Assembly: GCA_029204225.1 (NCBI GenBank)
Contig: CM055101.1
Coordinates: 6,495,618 to 6,559,617 of the forward strand
Source of the DNA: Diphasiastrum complanatum
Lineage: Eukaryota > Streptophyta > Lycopodiopsida > Lycopodiales > Lycopodiaceae
Direction: 5' to 3'
DNA: 64,000 nt
Part shown: positions 22,300 through 35,394 of the stretch, piece by piece
Layout of the letters: the number at the start of each line of letters is the position of its first letter
Position numbering within the stretch: the first letter of the stretch is position 1
The notes under the pieces: generated by a model
Database searches by the model: none
What the model was told of the DNA's origin: nothing
What the model saw: only the letters and a program-made list of their open reading frames with translations
Position numbers and translations under genes: made by a program

Positions 22300-22990
22300 T
22301 TTGACCTCCTTCAAAGGCCATTTGAAAGTGATTCTTTTTTCTCTTTGACATCACGGTAATGCATAGAAATCGGGCCTTCTCAAAGATGAAAATCACACTG
22401 AAAAAAAACAAAAAACAAAACGTATTCTAAAGACCAAAATTTTTATTTTGTTCGTCTAAAATCATGAGTTTTAGTCGTTTCACTTCATCAGAAGGCCAAA
22501 AAGAGCGTTTGGGAGACAAAATAAATAAATAATGTATCTCGAAGGCTAAATTTTCATTTTTTTCATCCGAAATCGCGATTTTTGGCTGTTTCAATTTATC
22601 AAAAGGCCAAAAAAAGCCTTTTGAAGCCATTTAGAAAAAAAAAAAAAAAAAAACACGCAAAGGCGTGGATTTGGCTAAAAATTTGGCTCCAAAAGCCTTT
22701 TTTGGGCATTTTGATAAATTGAAATGGCCAAAAATTGTGATTTCGGACAAAAAATAAATAAAAAAATAGCCTCCAGGCAAGATATGTTTTTTTTTTCGGC
22801 TCCCAAATCTTTTTGGCCTTCTGATGAAGTGAAACGGCTAAAAATCATGCTTTCGAGCGAACAAAATGAAAATTTTGCCTCCTAGATACGTTTTGGTTGT
22901 TTTTTTTGGGCATGATTTTCATCCTTGAGAAGACTTGATTTTTGTGCCTTACCGTGATTTCAAAGAGAGAGAGAAAAAAAAGAACCACTT
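22300..22990. repeat. Fold-back inverted repeat
   Basis: About 22,336-22,650 is the reverse complement of about 22,680-22,985, around a short AT-rich spacer (CACGCAAAGGCGTGG at 22,653-22,667). Paired blocks include GACATCACGGTAA with TTACCGTGATTTC. The TTCACTTCATCAGAAGGCC and GGCCTTCTGATGAAGTGAAA blocks pair in the same way. It contains no supported gene. It looks like a fold-back or MITE-type element, or an inverted duplication. Confidence 0.8.
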
Positions 22991-23328
22991 TAAGATACAG
23001 TAGGCTGAAAATTTGGGTTGTTTAACCAATATTTACACTTCTACTTAAAACTACATTTCTATCTATAGAAAGAATTTTTTCATAATATCTCAGTTATTTC
23101 AAAATTAATAAATGTACATATTATATCTAGATTGCAATGCTAATCATTTCTAGTGTTACTTGAACTTAAGTTCATCATTAAAACGACATAATTACATTAT
23201 GACAGTAAACATTAGATCAACAAAGAGTGATAGTAATGATAGAATTAGAGAGACTATTTGTTATGTAGCGAATATAATCAAAGGGGGATAGCGAGAATGA
23301 GCAAGAGTTAAAGAACGCCTAGAGAGAC

Positions 23329-23366
<38 letters not shown>

Positions 23367-24095
23367 ACGGTGTGCACACGTGTGGTTGTAAGAAAATGTC
23401 GTTTTTTTGGCCTTTTGATGAATTGAAACGGCCAAAAATCACGATTTCGGATGAAAAAAATCAAAAAAATAGCCATACGTTTTTTTTTTTTTTTTGGCTC
23501 CCAAATGCTCTTTTTGACCTTCAGATGAAGTGAAACGGCTAAAAATCACGATTTCGAACGAACAAAATGAAAATTTTGCCTCGTAGATACGTTTTGGTTT
23601 GTTTTTTTGGGGATGATTTTCATTCTTGAGAAGACCTGATTTCTGTGCCTTACCGTGATTTCAAAGAGAGAAAAAAGAACCGCTTTAAGATACAATAGGC
23701 TGAAAATTTGGGCTGTTTGACCAAATATTTACACTTTGCTTAAAATTATATTTCTATCTATAAAAAGAATATTTTCATAATATCTCGGTTATTTTCAAAA
23801 TTAATATATGTACATATTATATCTAGATTGCAATGCTAATCATTTATAGTGCTACTTGAACTTAAGTTCATCATTGAAAATACATAATTACATTATGATA
23901 GTAAACATTTAACCAAGAAAAAGTGAGAGTAATAATAGAATTAAAGAGACTATTTGTTATGTAGCGAATATAATCAAAGGGAGATAGAGAGAATGAGCAA
24001 GAGTTAAAGAACATCTAGAGAGAGACTAGAGAGAGAGAGAGAGAGAGAGTCAACGGTGTGCACACATGTGTGGTTGTAAGAAAATGTCGTTGAGA
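22700..24095. repeat. Tandem duplication of ~690-bp units including a (GA)n tract
   Basis: About 22,700-23,395 and 23,400-24,095 are direct copies. Shared blocks include GATGAAGTGAAACGGCTAAA, GTGCCTTACCGTGATTTC and TGAACTTAAGTTCATCATT. Further ones are TATTTGTTATGTAGCGAATA and the closing GTCAACGGTGTGCACAC after a GA tract (23,331-23,363 and 24,029-24,049). The first half of each unit is one arm of the fold-back. No gene is supported. Confidence 0.85.
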
Positions 24096-24840
24096 GATGG
24101 ACTATAGAAAGGAATAGTTGTAGTGAAAAGTAGGTTCACAACATATGCTTGGGTAAATAGGTAAGTTCTCCCCTAGGTGAAGTCTATGTGATGGGTGTAC
24201 TAGGGTGTAGTTAATGTTATATTCTAGGACTATCAAGGGTAGTTATTGCTCTTTGTAGGATTAATGTAGGGTTAACATTTAAAGTTGTACCATGTGGGTC
24301 CACAGTCTAATATTTGAATTTGCCATGTCATATGGACCATCTCACCTCATTTGTCACACTTGTATTGGTACACATGGCATCATTAACACTAATTATAATT
24401 AGTGAAGATGCCCTTTTTGCATTCAGAAAAGGCCCTAATGTTAGATTATGTGCTCAGATTTCCAATGAGGGGCGGCTGCCCTCAAGTGTCGTTTTGGCTC
24501 TCTCTTGGCAGTTGTCACATTGTGCACTTCACTCCTACTACACGCAGATAATAACGGATATATATATTAGACAATGACATGAGCATATAGACTACTTGCC
24601 CGTACTTTTCATTCTTCACCTATATACTCAAGCAACATGGGATGATGTATCCATCTCAATAGACTCCTACTTCTCTATTAAACAGACGTATGACAGACTG
24701 CATGGATACAAACGCCTCTCTTCTTTGTCATTCTAATCTCTTGATTGTTAACTTGCCATTCTCAGTCCCATGCATAAAAGACAATGCATATGCAATATTT
24801 TAGAGTCATGAACATGGATGCAATCTCAATAGTGTGCACC
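24096..24840. other. Non-coding flank left of the Gypsy-type element
   Basis: No supported gene. 24,623-24,724 is an inverted copy of 32,277-32,378, which lies just outside the other side of the LTR element. Confidence 0.5.
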
Positions 24841-25239
24841 CATCCAAACCTAGATCCCTCCTGGAGTTTCCTCCTGGATCTAGCCCCCAAGCCATAGTGA
24901 AGAACACAAGAGAGTGGAGGAGAAACTGGCTCAAGAATCTGAATTCACAATTGGAGGATGGGTGAGTTTCCAATGGACATATTCTCTCAAGAGACTCCCC
25001 TAGGATCTCCATGCAACCTAAATTGAGTTATTGACCTCCTATTCTTGCATTAAAGTAGTCTTCATGATGCACCTACTCCTATGTCCAATTATAGGTCTGG
25101 GCCCTCATATGATTATTGATTACTTAACAAGTCAACCCCGGAATGACGAGAAATAACCAATAACCATATACACCTGGAGTGATTGGCTATCCATGTCAGG
25201 AATTAATCTGATTCCCTTATACAGGACATGGACGTAACA
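24841..25239 (-). mobile_element. 3' LTR (copy A) of the 24.8-31.1 kb Gypsy-type element, end truncated
   Basis: Its sequence is highly similar to 30,720-31,117 (copy B), from CATCCAAACCTAGATCCCTC to ACAGGACATGGACGTAACA. Read on the minus strand it starts TGTTACGTCCATG. Compared with B it lacks about 90 bp at its outer (left) end, so no target duplication can be checked. The adjoining minus-strand purine stretch (AAGGGTGAAAGAA) is a fair polypurine tract. Confidence 0.85.
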
Positions 25240-25490
25240 TTCTTTCACCCTTAAATCAGTTCTATCCTTAGAACGAGTAACTAGGGAAGACCCAATTTGT
25301 ATGCTTTTAACTCTTCCCATGAATCATTATTCTCAATTTGACCAACCAACCTAAGCAAGCACACAGAGAGAGAACAATTTCTCAATTGTTTAGCTATGAT
25401 CCTGAGTACTCGTTCAGGGTCCAAAGGTACATTGAGCGATAAATCCTCCAAATGGAAAAAATCTTCAATACATCTAATTGTCATCATCAT
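25240..25490 (-). pseudogene. C-terminal tail of a Gypsy-type polyprotein
   Basis: Read on the minus strand: DFFHLEDLSLNVPLDPERVL, KQLRNCSLSVCLLRLVGQIE, NNDSWEELKAYK and, after a frame change, DRTDLRVKECY. The pattern 'P..VL...K..RN.....LL.L.G.....SWEEL..' resembles the end of chromodomain Gypsy polyproteins, where LLVKWKGLP...ATWE occurs. A closely similar copy, next to the same LTR, lies at 63,555-63,801. The call is by analogy. Confidence 0.5.
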
Positions 25491-28400
25491 ATAAAGTAAA
25501 GTTAATGATACACTAGATAATAGTCGATCAAACTAGAAGATTAAGTTTAAAAGCTAACAAATCAATCATTTAACTTTCACAATTATCCTGAAAATCAATC
25601 TTTAGTCTGACTTCAATATCAAATAAGTACTTAGAGATGGAATAATTCTCAAATCACTGAAGTACTATATCGACCTTTAGAAGTACACTAAGAGATAAAT
25701 TTTCCTATTGGATTGGTTCTCTTTAATCTAATAACATCACCTTCATGTAACCTCAATTTACATGAATCAATGGGTGAGTTCTCACCTTACATTAGAGATC
25801 AATGTTCAAAAGTTTAAGATCCAAAACAATTATAGTCCAGGACTATCTAGAATTACTTGTAGACCTGTCATAAATGCTTCTTGGAACAAATACACATAGA
25901 ATTTTTTTAGAAACTAAGGTACAAAATTTATCCCACCAAAATCTCTTAGGACAATTAACTCCACCAGTTGATCAAGAATTACTCACCATCTTAAGAATCA
26001 TCATATTTCCATATAATCATCTAATGACCTTTAAGTATCAATTTATGATCCGTCAATCATAAACATTTAGAATCTTATGATTCGTTAATCATAATTTATC
26101 GGATTCTAAACCCATAATCATTTAGATACTGGAGTATATGCACAACATGCCACTTAAGAAATATAAAAAATATTCTGAAATCTTTTCCATAAGGAAAATT
26201 ACTGGATTCCAAAAATATTCTTTCAACCTGATTCTTAACCAGATTATGAGTTCCAAATTCTACAATCAACCTAGTGATTAAAGACCTGAATAACATTTGT
26301 CTTTAACAATATAAACTTCATACAATCACCCAGAGCAACATCTAGAGATTACAAAGTTCTGCTGAATTTCAACTGAATTCAGTGGTTATCCTTGACATTT
26401 AGTTGGACTCTGTCATCCAATATATGAGCTCACTGGGATATAGTCAATAACTTAGGATATTTCTCCTTCAAGAAATATTCTATATCAAGAATCTCCTATA
26501 CTCTAGGCACACAATTTTCATAGATGAATCTCTATGACTCACTCATCATGTGTCTTATAAGCAATATAGGTCCAAATAAACAATTCCGGTGAATTCTCTT
26601 CACATTGCTTATTTATCCAATTAACTTCTAATCAGGAGTAATCCAATTATTCAAGTCAATTGTAAATGATTCAAAAATTTTAAATGTCTAGGTGCAGATC
26701 TCAATTATACATGTATAGCACCACATTTAGATCTTCTTCCAAACCATAATTAAGTTAATGCATTATCCTTTCAACAGAAAGAGACATTAACTTGCAAGTA
26801 ACTGTTCCTCACATTACTTGTTCATATGTCTATGCACTTTGACTAGTTTAAGTATACAATATAAACTCAGTACATAGGAAACACATAGTAGATCCACAAG
26901 ATTAAGATGTACATAAGCAACTTATCCAACTATGTTCCTATACATAAACATAGGCTATAAACTGACAGATATCCACAATCTGCATATGCTACTCACATAA
27001 CTCACTGAGAATCTTGCAACTCAGCTACAAAAGAACTCTATTTCTCATGAGTAAATAACATATCTGGGAAATCTTTGAAGTGAATAGCTCCACATCACAA
27101 GTTTTCCAATCATCTAACTCTTATTAACAAAATTTCTTCTACCAATCAGCCTACAACAAATCTTAGCATACAAACCAAGACTTGGCTAACTTATACATAC
27201 ATATTTGGACAAAGAGTTAAGATTAAAGCTCTATTGCATTGATCCAATCCATAACAAAATGGTACCTGGTAACAATCAGTGAACCTTAATTTAATCTTTA
27301 CCATTACTACCCATATTAATGAATATCTCACAACTCTAACCCCAAAACTCCTCTAGTTCCAGATTAATCAAAATAATCACTTAAAGAGTTCCTCTATTTC
27401 AAACTGGATAGTTCTACCTTTGCACATATACAAGATTTTTTTTCCAAAACAATGCAACTGGTTGATTTCTTGAAAGACTTATTCCTATCTTTTGTTCCTC
27501 CCTTTTAAAAAGAAATTCCATAGTTTCAATTGAAAAATTTTCAGGAGACAGCATATAAGATATCAAAGATTCGAAAAATTCATTAATAAGTATCTAATAC
27601 TATTACAAATTGGACTTTTTCCTCAAAATCATAGAATATCTTATCTCGAATGATAGAAATATTACCTCTCAATAATCAACTATCAAATAGAGACTAACGT
27701 TAGGGTTCATGAAACTTAAATTCCGAGCCATATTCAAAAATCTTATATGCCAAGTACAATATCATATAACTATAATAGTCCTTCAGAACAAAGTTCTATA
27801 CTAGAAGGAATTGTATGAATCTCAATCCAATTGTCATGTATTAAGAAAGTTCTAAAGGTTAGAGGTCTAATAAAATAGAGACATAGATATAAGGGCTTCC
27901 ATATTTTGTAATTGATGAGATACCATTTAGGGATCGATCTATATCTCATCATTCCAAAATACCCTAAACAAAAACCAATTTTCTGTTAGTATTATCATTA
28001 CAACAATCACTAACCATCAGTCTACAAATCATTCTACCCAAGAAATCTCCTTTAGAATCACTGATGTCCCATACCACCAACTTTTCCTCCAAGAATCCTC
28101 TGCATCTAGATCTGTTTTGCCGAAAAAGTCAAGAAGACAATTTGGCTATCCTATACCCATATATAGGATCAAATTCACAACCAATTCCAGGATATAACTC
28201 TAACAATTGAAATCTCTCATGCTTCTTTAGTGTTACTTAAAGAATATCATTTCATATTGTACCCAACATTGACAAAACAGAATGTATCATCCAAGTATTG
28301 TCAAAATGCCATAAAAGTATTCACTAACCCAAAAGAAACATAGATCTCAACAAAACCAAATACATATTGTTTTAGATATCCAATATCTATTTCAGAATCG

Positions 28401-30618
28401 GTAAAAAGAACTCAATTCTTTTAACAAGTTAGAACTCTCTTGGTTGTTATAATCATTATAGAGAAATACTCTATAACTGAAAAGAATCCAAGTTACTAGA
28501 TTCTTGTATGGAACACCTTTCATTTGCTTTACTTTGCAAGATCCAAATCTAATAACAGAGATGGTTCCATAAATGAATTATTAGTCTAGCCACACTTTTC
28601 CCTTAGAATCATCGAATTCACGAAATTCAAATCCACACTGGGGAAAAGGAATCCAAATTCCTAGAGGCAGTCTTCTTAAATAATTCCCAATTTTATTCTC
28701 ACTTGCAATTAGTTATACTTCAAGATTTCAATGTAAATAAAATAATTGGATCATTAAGACTAGCAATCATCTACATCTCAAACTTCCACTCTTTCCCCCA
28801 TCCAAAAATGGTTCAGGTTAATAAAACCCCAAGGAAAAAGCTCAATTTGGTATTGCTAAATTTAGCACTAATCACTTTGACAATTTTGATTTGTTCATTA
28901 AAGTGCCGCACTTAATTCTTGGCAAATCTTGTTATAGATCAGCATAGAAACTGTTCCACTAGATTTACATTATTCTTGGTCCTTATTGATCCCCAAAACA
29001 AGAAATGCTCCTTAATTGATAGATTCACATATTTCTTTTTGATCAATAACCAATGAATTTGAACAAATCAAAAACGTCCATGGTTTTTTCAAATTTTACG
29101 TAAACTGGGATTTTCAAACTTATCAATATGGACCTAAACTATGAAAATCAACCAAACATCGAATTGACAGTTCCACAGTTACCATCACATATTGGAAGAA
29201 TTCTGAAACATCCAACATGCATCCTACATGACATGCAATGATTTCAATTAAAAAAATCAATTGTTACGTAAATTGCCAAGAAACTGGAAAATTAGCATTG
29301 GATTTTCAAAATTCATTCCCTATCCATACATTTTCATCAACAGACAATCACTACACTGAGTTACAAGCATGCATGCATAAGAACATTTTAAAATTCTTGC
29401 AAATTTTAGTTCAAAAATTGCCAAACTTCAGACAGCCATAACTTTCTCTACAGGACACCAAATCGGTTGTTGTAAAGCACCATATGGAGGGAGAGTGGGT
29501 CTACAAGGCACTTGCCACATCACCCTACCACCTAGGCTTCACACGTGCGAGCTGTAAATGGGCAAAAAAATATGTAGGAGGGCACACTTTGGAAAGGTGG
29601 TATCATCAAAAATTGCACTCCAGCCCAATAAGCCTTAGATCAGAGGTTACAAGAATTCTAGTAAGGTTCATTAGCGAGGCATAGAAGCTTCTAACAGTTC
29701 TAACAAGCAATCATAGGCTCAGATCATGCAATTGGCCTCCTTCAACAAGCAAAACTTCAACATGATGGTGTCTAATGCTCACCTAACCAAATTGGATGCA
29801 TGATGGCTCAAAACAGATGCAATCCGTCATATCTTTAAGCTTGTAACAAGAACCAATAGGTTCCAACCCCCAATTGAGAGGTATTCATGCTAAAAAAATC
29901 ATCAAAAATACACTATTTTTTTATGTTTTAGAGTTTAGGGTGCCTAATCCCTAGCAAACTTCATGAAAGCTCTGGGACAGCTTCATTACATCCCTGAAAG
30001 TGGTCATACCAAGTCTTGGCTGAGAATTTTGAGATCTACCCCAAAATTAGTCCAAAAAAGTTCAAAAAACCTTGTTTCTTCACCAACTTTGACCAATTTT
30101 GACCAAAATTTGTGGGGAAAATCCACAAATAAGTGCAATCAGATCCAAATACCTTAAATACATTGCATGCAAGCACTAAAATTTCTGAATCTAGTCAAAC
30201 ATGGTTTCTATAGCCCATTTATAGTCCAAAAACCCCAATTTTTGGTCCAAAATCACTATCTAATCAACCTTTTGACTATTCAAACATCATGCAATCATTA
30301 GATTCAATCATTAATGACTATAAAATAGCAAGTACAATCTGGAAAACGTACTACACCAGTACCTATGATCAATTTCAAGCAAAAAACTTCAATTATAGGT
30401 GAAAAGTTCACTAAAACCGTCAAAAATCCTTTGATTTCCATCAAAACCTATGGAGAAAGCCCATAATTATGATGTTTAGGCTGAAAGTACACCAAATTTA
30501 GAGAAACCACCTACTTGGAGATCAATTCCACCACCAAGAAGTAGCATGTAAGGAGAAATCCACAAAAACTGAGAAAATACAAGAAGTAGCTCCACCTTTT
30601 GATTGGTGCAAATCCATA
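25491..30618 (-). mobile_element. Interior of a Gypsy-type LTR element, almost entirely non-coding
   Basis: This is 5.1 kb of AT-rich DNA between the pol tail and the primer site. No ORF longer than about 70 codons and no RT, integrase or gag motif was seen on either strand. With both LTRs, a primer site and a polypurine tract present, it behaves like a non-autonomous (LARD-like) element. The alternative is an autonomous interior eroded beyond recognition. That fits less well, because the two LTRs are still highly alike. Confidence 0.6.
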
Positions 30619-30630
30619 GCTGTGATACCA
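30619..30630 (-). promoter_or_regulatory. Primer binding site of the 24.8-31.1 kb element
   Basis: The minus strand reads TGGTATCACAGC, one mismatch from the usual tRNA-iMet primer site, starting one base inside the inner end of the right LTR. The plus-oriented relative at 59.4 kb has the canonical TGGTATCAGAGC at the same place. Confidence 0.85.
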
Positions 30631-30631
30631 C

Positions 30632-31117
30632 TGTAAAGATCACCTTATGAAGATTTAACTAGATCCTATTACAAAACAGCCAAAAGGACACCTGTGGAGC
30701 AAAACCACTCATCCAAACCTAGATCCCTCTTGGAGTTTCCTCCTGGATCTAGCCCCTAAGCCATAGTGAAGAACACAAGAGAGGGGAGGAGAAACTGGCT
30801 CAAGAATCTGAATTCGCAATAGGAGGATGGGCGAGTTTCCAATGGACATATTCTCCTCAAGAGAGATAGAGAATATTCCCTTGGATCTCCATGCAACCTA
30901 AATTGAGTTATTGACCTCCTATTCTTGCATTAAAGTAGTCTTCACCATGCATGTGCTCCTATGTCCAATTATAGGTCTGGGCCCTCATGATTATTAATTA
31001 CTTAATAGGTCAAGCCCGAAATGACGAGGCATAACCATTAACCATATAGACCTGGAATGACCGGCTATCCATGTCAGGAATTAATCTGATTCCCTTATAC
31101 AGGACATGGACATAACA
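30632..31117 (-). mobile_element. 5' LTR (copy B) of the 24.8-31.1 kb element
   Basis: A 486-bp LTR that on the minus strand begins TGTTATGTCCATGTCC and ends GATCTTTACA, giving TG...CA ends. Copies of the same LTR are at 24,841-25,239 (minus), 59,378-59,856 (plus) and 63,241-63,554 (minus). Confidence 0.88.
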
Positions 31118-31311
31118 AATAATGTTTTCGGTTGTTTGGATAAAAGTGATAGGTTGCTTTATTGGTAAGTTCAGGTTCTAAGCATGTGTATTGTGATCAC
31201 CAAGAGAATTAGCATTATTAGAGAGATAATAAGAGAGAGGAAATTTAGCAAACAGTTAAACTGGTTCAGTCTGAAGAGTATGTATGATGGTATAGTTTAA
31301 GAGTCCACATT

Positions 31312-31990
31312 TTGTTCTGCTCCATGGAGTCTATTTTGTCTTCCATATTGACCTTGATCCATTTGTCCTTCTCTGGACTGTCAACAGCTTCTTCATAGGT
31401 TTGTGGTTCACCTCCGAATCAAAAAAACTCTTCTGTAATAGAAGCTAAACTTTTTGGTATATATCTGACAGGTTGTCTTCTTTCCCTTGCAGATCTCCTT
31501 GGAGATGGTGCAGGTTCAATGATCGTTTTGCCTTTGTCCTTTCTATTAATAGCAAAACCATTGTGCATTGCAGGAGTTCTAGGTACACGCTGCATGTTGG
31601 TGTGCTCGTCATCTAAATTGTCACAAAGTTCATTCATACTTTGAACATATTGATCTAGATGCTCAAGATCTGCTCCCTCTGTCAATGTGGGTAGGTTGTA
31701 ATACTGCTTGTTGAGAATTTCATAGCCGACTGGATCCCCATCAACCATCGTTCTTGCCTTGTCAAAACTTGACGTCTCTCACAATCTTTACTTCCTTGGT
31801 CTGAGGCATGTAGATTTTGTAGTATGAAGAATGTACATTGTAGCCTACAAAGAATCCTTGCTCCAACTTCTCATCTAGTTTCTTTTGCTTCTTGTCTGGT
31901 ATGTGTGCATATGCGACACATCTGAAGATACAAACATGAGCCAAATTTGGCTTGTTGGCCCACCACACCTCATGTGGAGTAGTGTGAGAG
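31312..31990 (-). pseudogene. Copia pol fragment: integrase C-terminus to RT start
   Basis: Read on the minus strand: HEVWWANKPNLAHVCIFRC, IPDKKQKKLDEKLEQGFF and VRDVKF. A frame change is followed by the Ser/Pro/Arg-rich linker (SPRRSARERRQPVRYIP). The RT lead-in EEAVDSPEKDKWIK...MEDKIDSMEQNKMW comes last, interrupted by a stop after EEFF. It is related to the Copia element at 15-19 kb but is a different copy. Homology ends near 31,312, about 195 bp outside the Gypsy-type LTR. Confidence 0.82.
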
Positions 31991-32564
31991 ATTCGTGAAA
32001 TAGAGTTGTGATGTTGCTAGGTAGGTTGTGGTTTGTTGCGTACAAGATTGAGTGTTTCTAAAGTTAAGTGAGGTCATGGTTCTATGAATAATTTTCATGG
32101 ATGACTGTCATGAAGGATAATTGAGACGCATTGTTGAGAATGAGTCATTGTCGGGTATTGATGTTCGGACCGTTGAGAGTTGATCCAGAATGGTTCTGAG
32201 TGGAGTGCCTTTAGAGAATAATCTGTGAGTGTAGAACCCTTATGCAATGCTGATGATCAAGTTCTGAAATTTTTGGGAAGAGAGGTGTTTGTAGCCATGC
32301 AGTCTGTCATACATCTATTTGATGGAGAAGTAGGAGTCTACTGATACAAATACATCATCCCATGTTGCTTGAGTATATCCGTTCAACATGCCAAATTTTC
32401 ATCTTTCACCCTTTTCTCCCTTCTTTGTCATGTGTCTTGAGCATGTGGGGCCCCACCATATCATTAAAAAGGTGCCTTTTATCATGCTCACCTTTTCACT
32501 TCTCACTTTTTAACTCCTTCCATAGTTCTTTGACATTTGGAAAGCAATTGATTTTTCCCATGGA

Positions 32565-33892
32565 TTTTCTTTTGAATATAAAATGGGTGTTCCATTGAAC
32601 TACTGACACCTCAGTGGAGCTAGTCCACATGCCTGATTTTGAAGTTCATGAAGGGCTATGGATTCCATCATTCTAATTTCTTGACTATTAACTTGTTGAC
32701 ACGTCATGTAGATGAAATTCCCTTTTGATTTGTCAACTTCTCTTTCAAAATTTGCCAAGGTTCCAAGGTTTAAGGTGCCATTGGGCCCTATTTTTCATTT
32801 TACGTTTGTCGTTCCTTTTGTCTCTTGGGTTGCCGAGAATGCGTCCAGAACTGCATTTTTATGCCGTAAATTGTTGTATCCTCATAACCATGTCCCTGAC
32901 TCCCATTTCCAAACCCAATGTTGTGAATGATCATTACGCACCGTCATGTCGATTTTCATGCCCGTTTTTCTGTTGATAGCTCAAGTGATCTGATTTTGAT
33001 TTTTCAAGTTGTCGATTTTGCTTTGCATGACAGACTAGAGCAATCTTGGAGAGAAACTGACCGTTCCTGAAAAGCATAGATATTTTTGTATTAGTCAAAA
33101 TATTGGTAAGTACATCAAAATTATGCTCGACATTGCCGGCATTTTTGCTGTCGGGCCACTTCTAAGGCCATCAAACTTTTGGCTGGCCCCATTTAGGCGG
33201 GCTGGGACCTACTTTTACATGGACCGGAATTTTTTGCTATGTGTTACAAAAATTATTCTATATCAAATATTTTTTAAGGTCCCCGAGACCTTTTATAAAG
33301 ATCTATCATCTATTAACTATTAATGTCTCTAGCCACTTTAAAGGCGGGCTGAGACCCTTTTTTGACTCGCTACTCTGTACCGATTTTTGGTACCTGATTC
33401 ATTGTGTTTGAGCATTTGTTGACTACTTCGTAATTGGTTTTTACTCGAAATTAGCCTGAGTTTTGCTATCAAAAAATCGGCTAATAGGGAGAGTATGAGA
33501 GGATTGCGTGAAGTTGAACTTCAAAACAGACATTGGATTCCAATTAATGCTAAATTTGTCAGAATGCAGTGTTATATATCAAAGTATAGGAGGTCCCATT
33601 ATTGCTTTTTTGTTGTTGCAAATTATTTTTATGGCCATTAGATTCAATCGAGTTGTTTATTTCTCATATTCCAATGGCCATGTCAATTGCACAATTGCAA
33701 GTTGCCATTCCTACGACACATTAGTGCATTGAAATTTGACAGCCATCAAATCCTTTACATTCTAATGTCCATTTCAAAATGTAGTTGTCGCTATTTCAAT
33801 CGCCAAAGAAATGTTTTATACAAATTTTTGTAGGAGTTAGATTGCGCTGCTTTGGACATAACCGACAAATCATAAAATTTCATGAAATAGCA
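32565..33892. repeat. Segmental duplication copy 1, block 1 (partner 59,884-61,168)
   Basis: This block is collinear with 59,884-61,168 from GAATATAAAATGGGTGTTCC to AAATCATAAAATTTCAT, with few indels. It includes a member of the dispersed repeat also found at 10.0 kb (33,060-33,490). It has no supported coding sequence; the short open frames are not conserved between copies. Confidence 0.9.
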
Positions 33893-33903
33893 CATGAAGC
33901 CAT

Positions 33904-34197
33904 ATGATATGATTGAGGCAGATCTTGGATGAGGTTGGCATGAAACATGAAAATCTCATGATTATACATAGCGACAGTCAGAGTGGCATTCAACTGGCAA
34001 AGAATCCGGTGTTTCATACGAGAACCAAACACATCGAAAGTCACGATCACTTTATACGTGAGAGGCTGCTGAGTAGGAAAATTAATGTTGTTCATTGTAG
34101 TACAGATGAGCAACTAGCTGACAATTTCACTAAGCCACTCATTAGAGAAAAGCTTGATAAGTTAAGATCAAAGCTTTCTGTACTTAAAGTTTGTTAA
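33904..34197 (+). pseudogene. Copia RNase H C-terminal fragment
   Basis: Reads LRQILDEVGMKHENLMIIHS, then DSQSGIQLAKNPVFHTRTKH, then HFIRERLLSRKINVVHCSTD and EQLADNFTKPL. This is the typical end of Copia pol, up to a stop at 34,197. The N-terminal half of RNase H and all upstream domains are missing. The open frame itself shows no frameshift. Confidence 0.88.
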
Positions 34198-35394
34198 CTT
34201 TGATGCTATGTATATGGATGTATAAAAAGTAGATTCTACTTTTAGTGAGAGAGTTGGAATTAAAGTAGAACTACTGTGTTACTGGTGGGTCCTATCAGTG
34301 GATTAGGGCTAGTTGGCCTCACCACAAGGCGAGTCAATGGGACACACATCCCATCAACGGCAACCTGAGTTTCAGAAATGCAGTTGGTATGTGAGCTTGG
34401 AGAGCTCCTTCTGTCTATGTTACTGTGTTGCATGATCTGTAATCATGTTTAGAGCGCATTTTAAGTCTATCTCCTAGTGGTCATACCTTTGAAAGCCTGG
34501 AAAAATCTCATCGACCCGAGAATATGGGGTAATTAGGATGGCCCTCGGATTGGAAGCAGCTACTCACTCGCGTAAGGGCACTGTGGGCCCTTCCCCCATT
34601 GGGGATCTTTCGACGGGACCAATCCCTTGACAGAAAATCTGCCCAAAATTGGTGCATTTGTCGAGAGCTCAAACCTGGAAGGAATATTGCTTGGAAGGTA
34701 GTCGTCTACATTATCTATTGATTGGTTATCCATTTTCTAAGTCCACCATTGCTGAATGTTATCTAACTCATTAGACACCAACACCGATGCGTCTGCCGGG
34801 TGTTCGGAGCCTAAGTGCCTTGATTGTTGCTTGGAGAGAAGTTATCCCTTGTTATATGCTGTTAAATTTGATTTGCTCACCGTGGACTGTGAACAAGCGC
34901 TTTGAAGATTGACACCATGTCATTCTAATACAACATCCAGTGATTATCATTAGACATCTAGAAACTTGTACTGCTTGGAAGGTTGTTACTCGTAAATTAT
35001 CTATTGACTAGTGACTGTTTGAAAAAGAGAACAGATAGATCTAGCTGTTGATCAACATACTAATGAGAAATCATGCTTTGTCCTTAGATTGCAGATACCA
35101 TGACATGATGGTAGTTAGCATCGATTAAGCATTGATCCCATAATTCAAATGGATTTTATACGAGAAGAGTGACTGATAAATAATGTGGATTATAGTTGTC
35201 AGTTACTATTCTAGATAGCCAGATAGTTATGCCTACAATAATACAATAGGTCCTTCACTACGACACCGACATACTAGTGGCCCTAGCGCCCTATTCACTT
35301 CGAAACCGAGAACATTCCTTGGATATTGATATTCCTCAGTACCCTATGGAAGAAAGTCTCATATCACCAAAAAGTACCTTAGAAGAAGCTCAAG

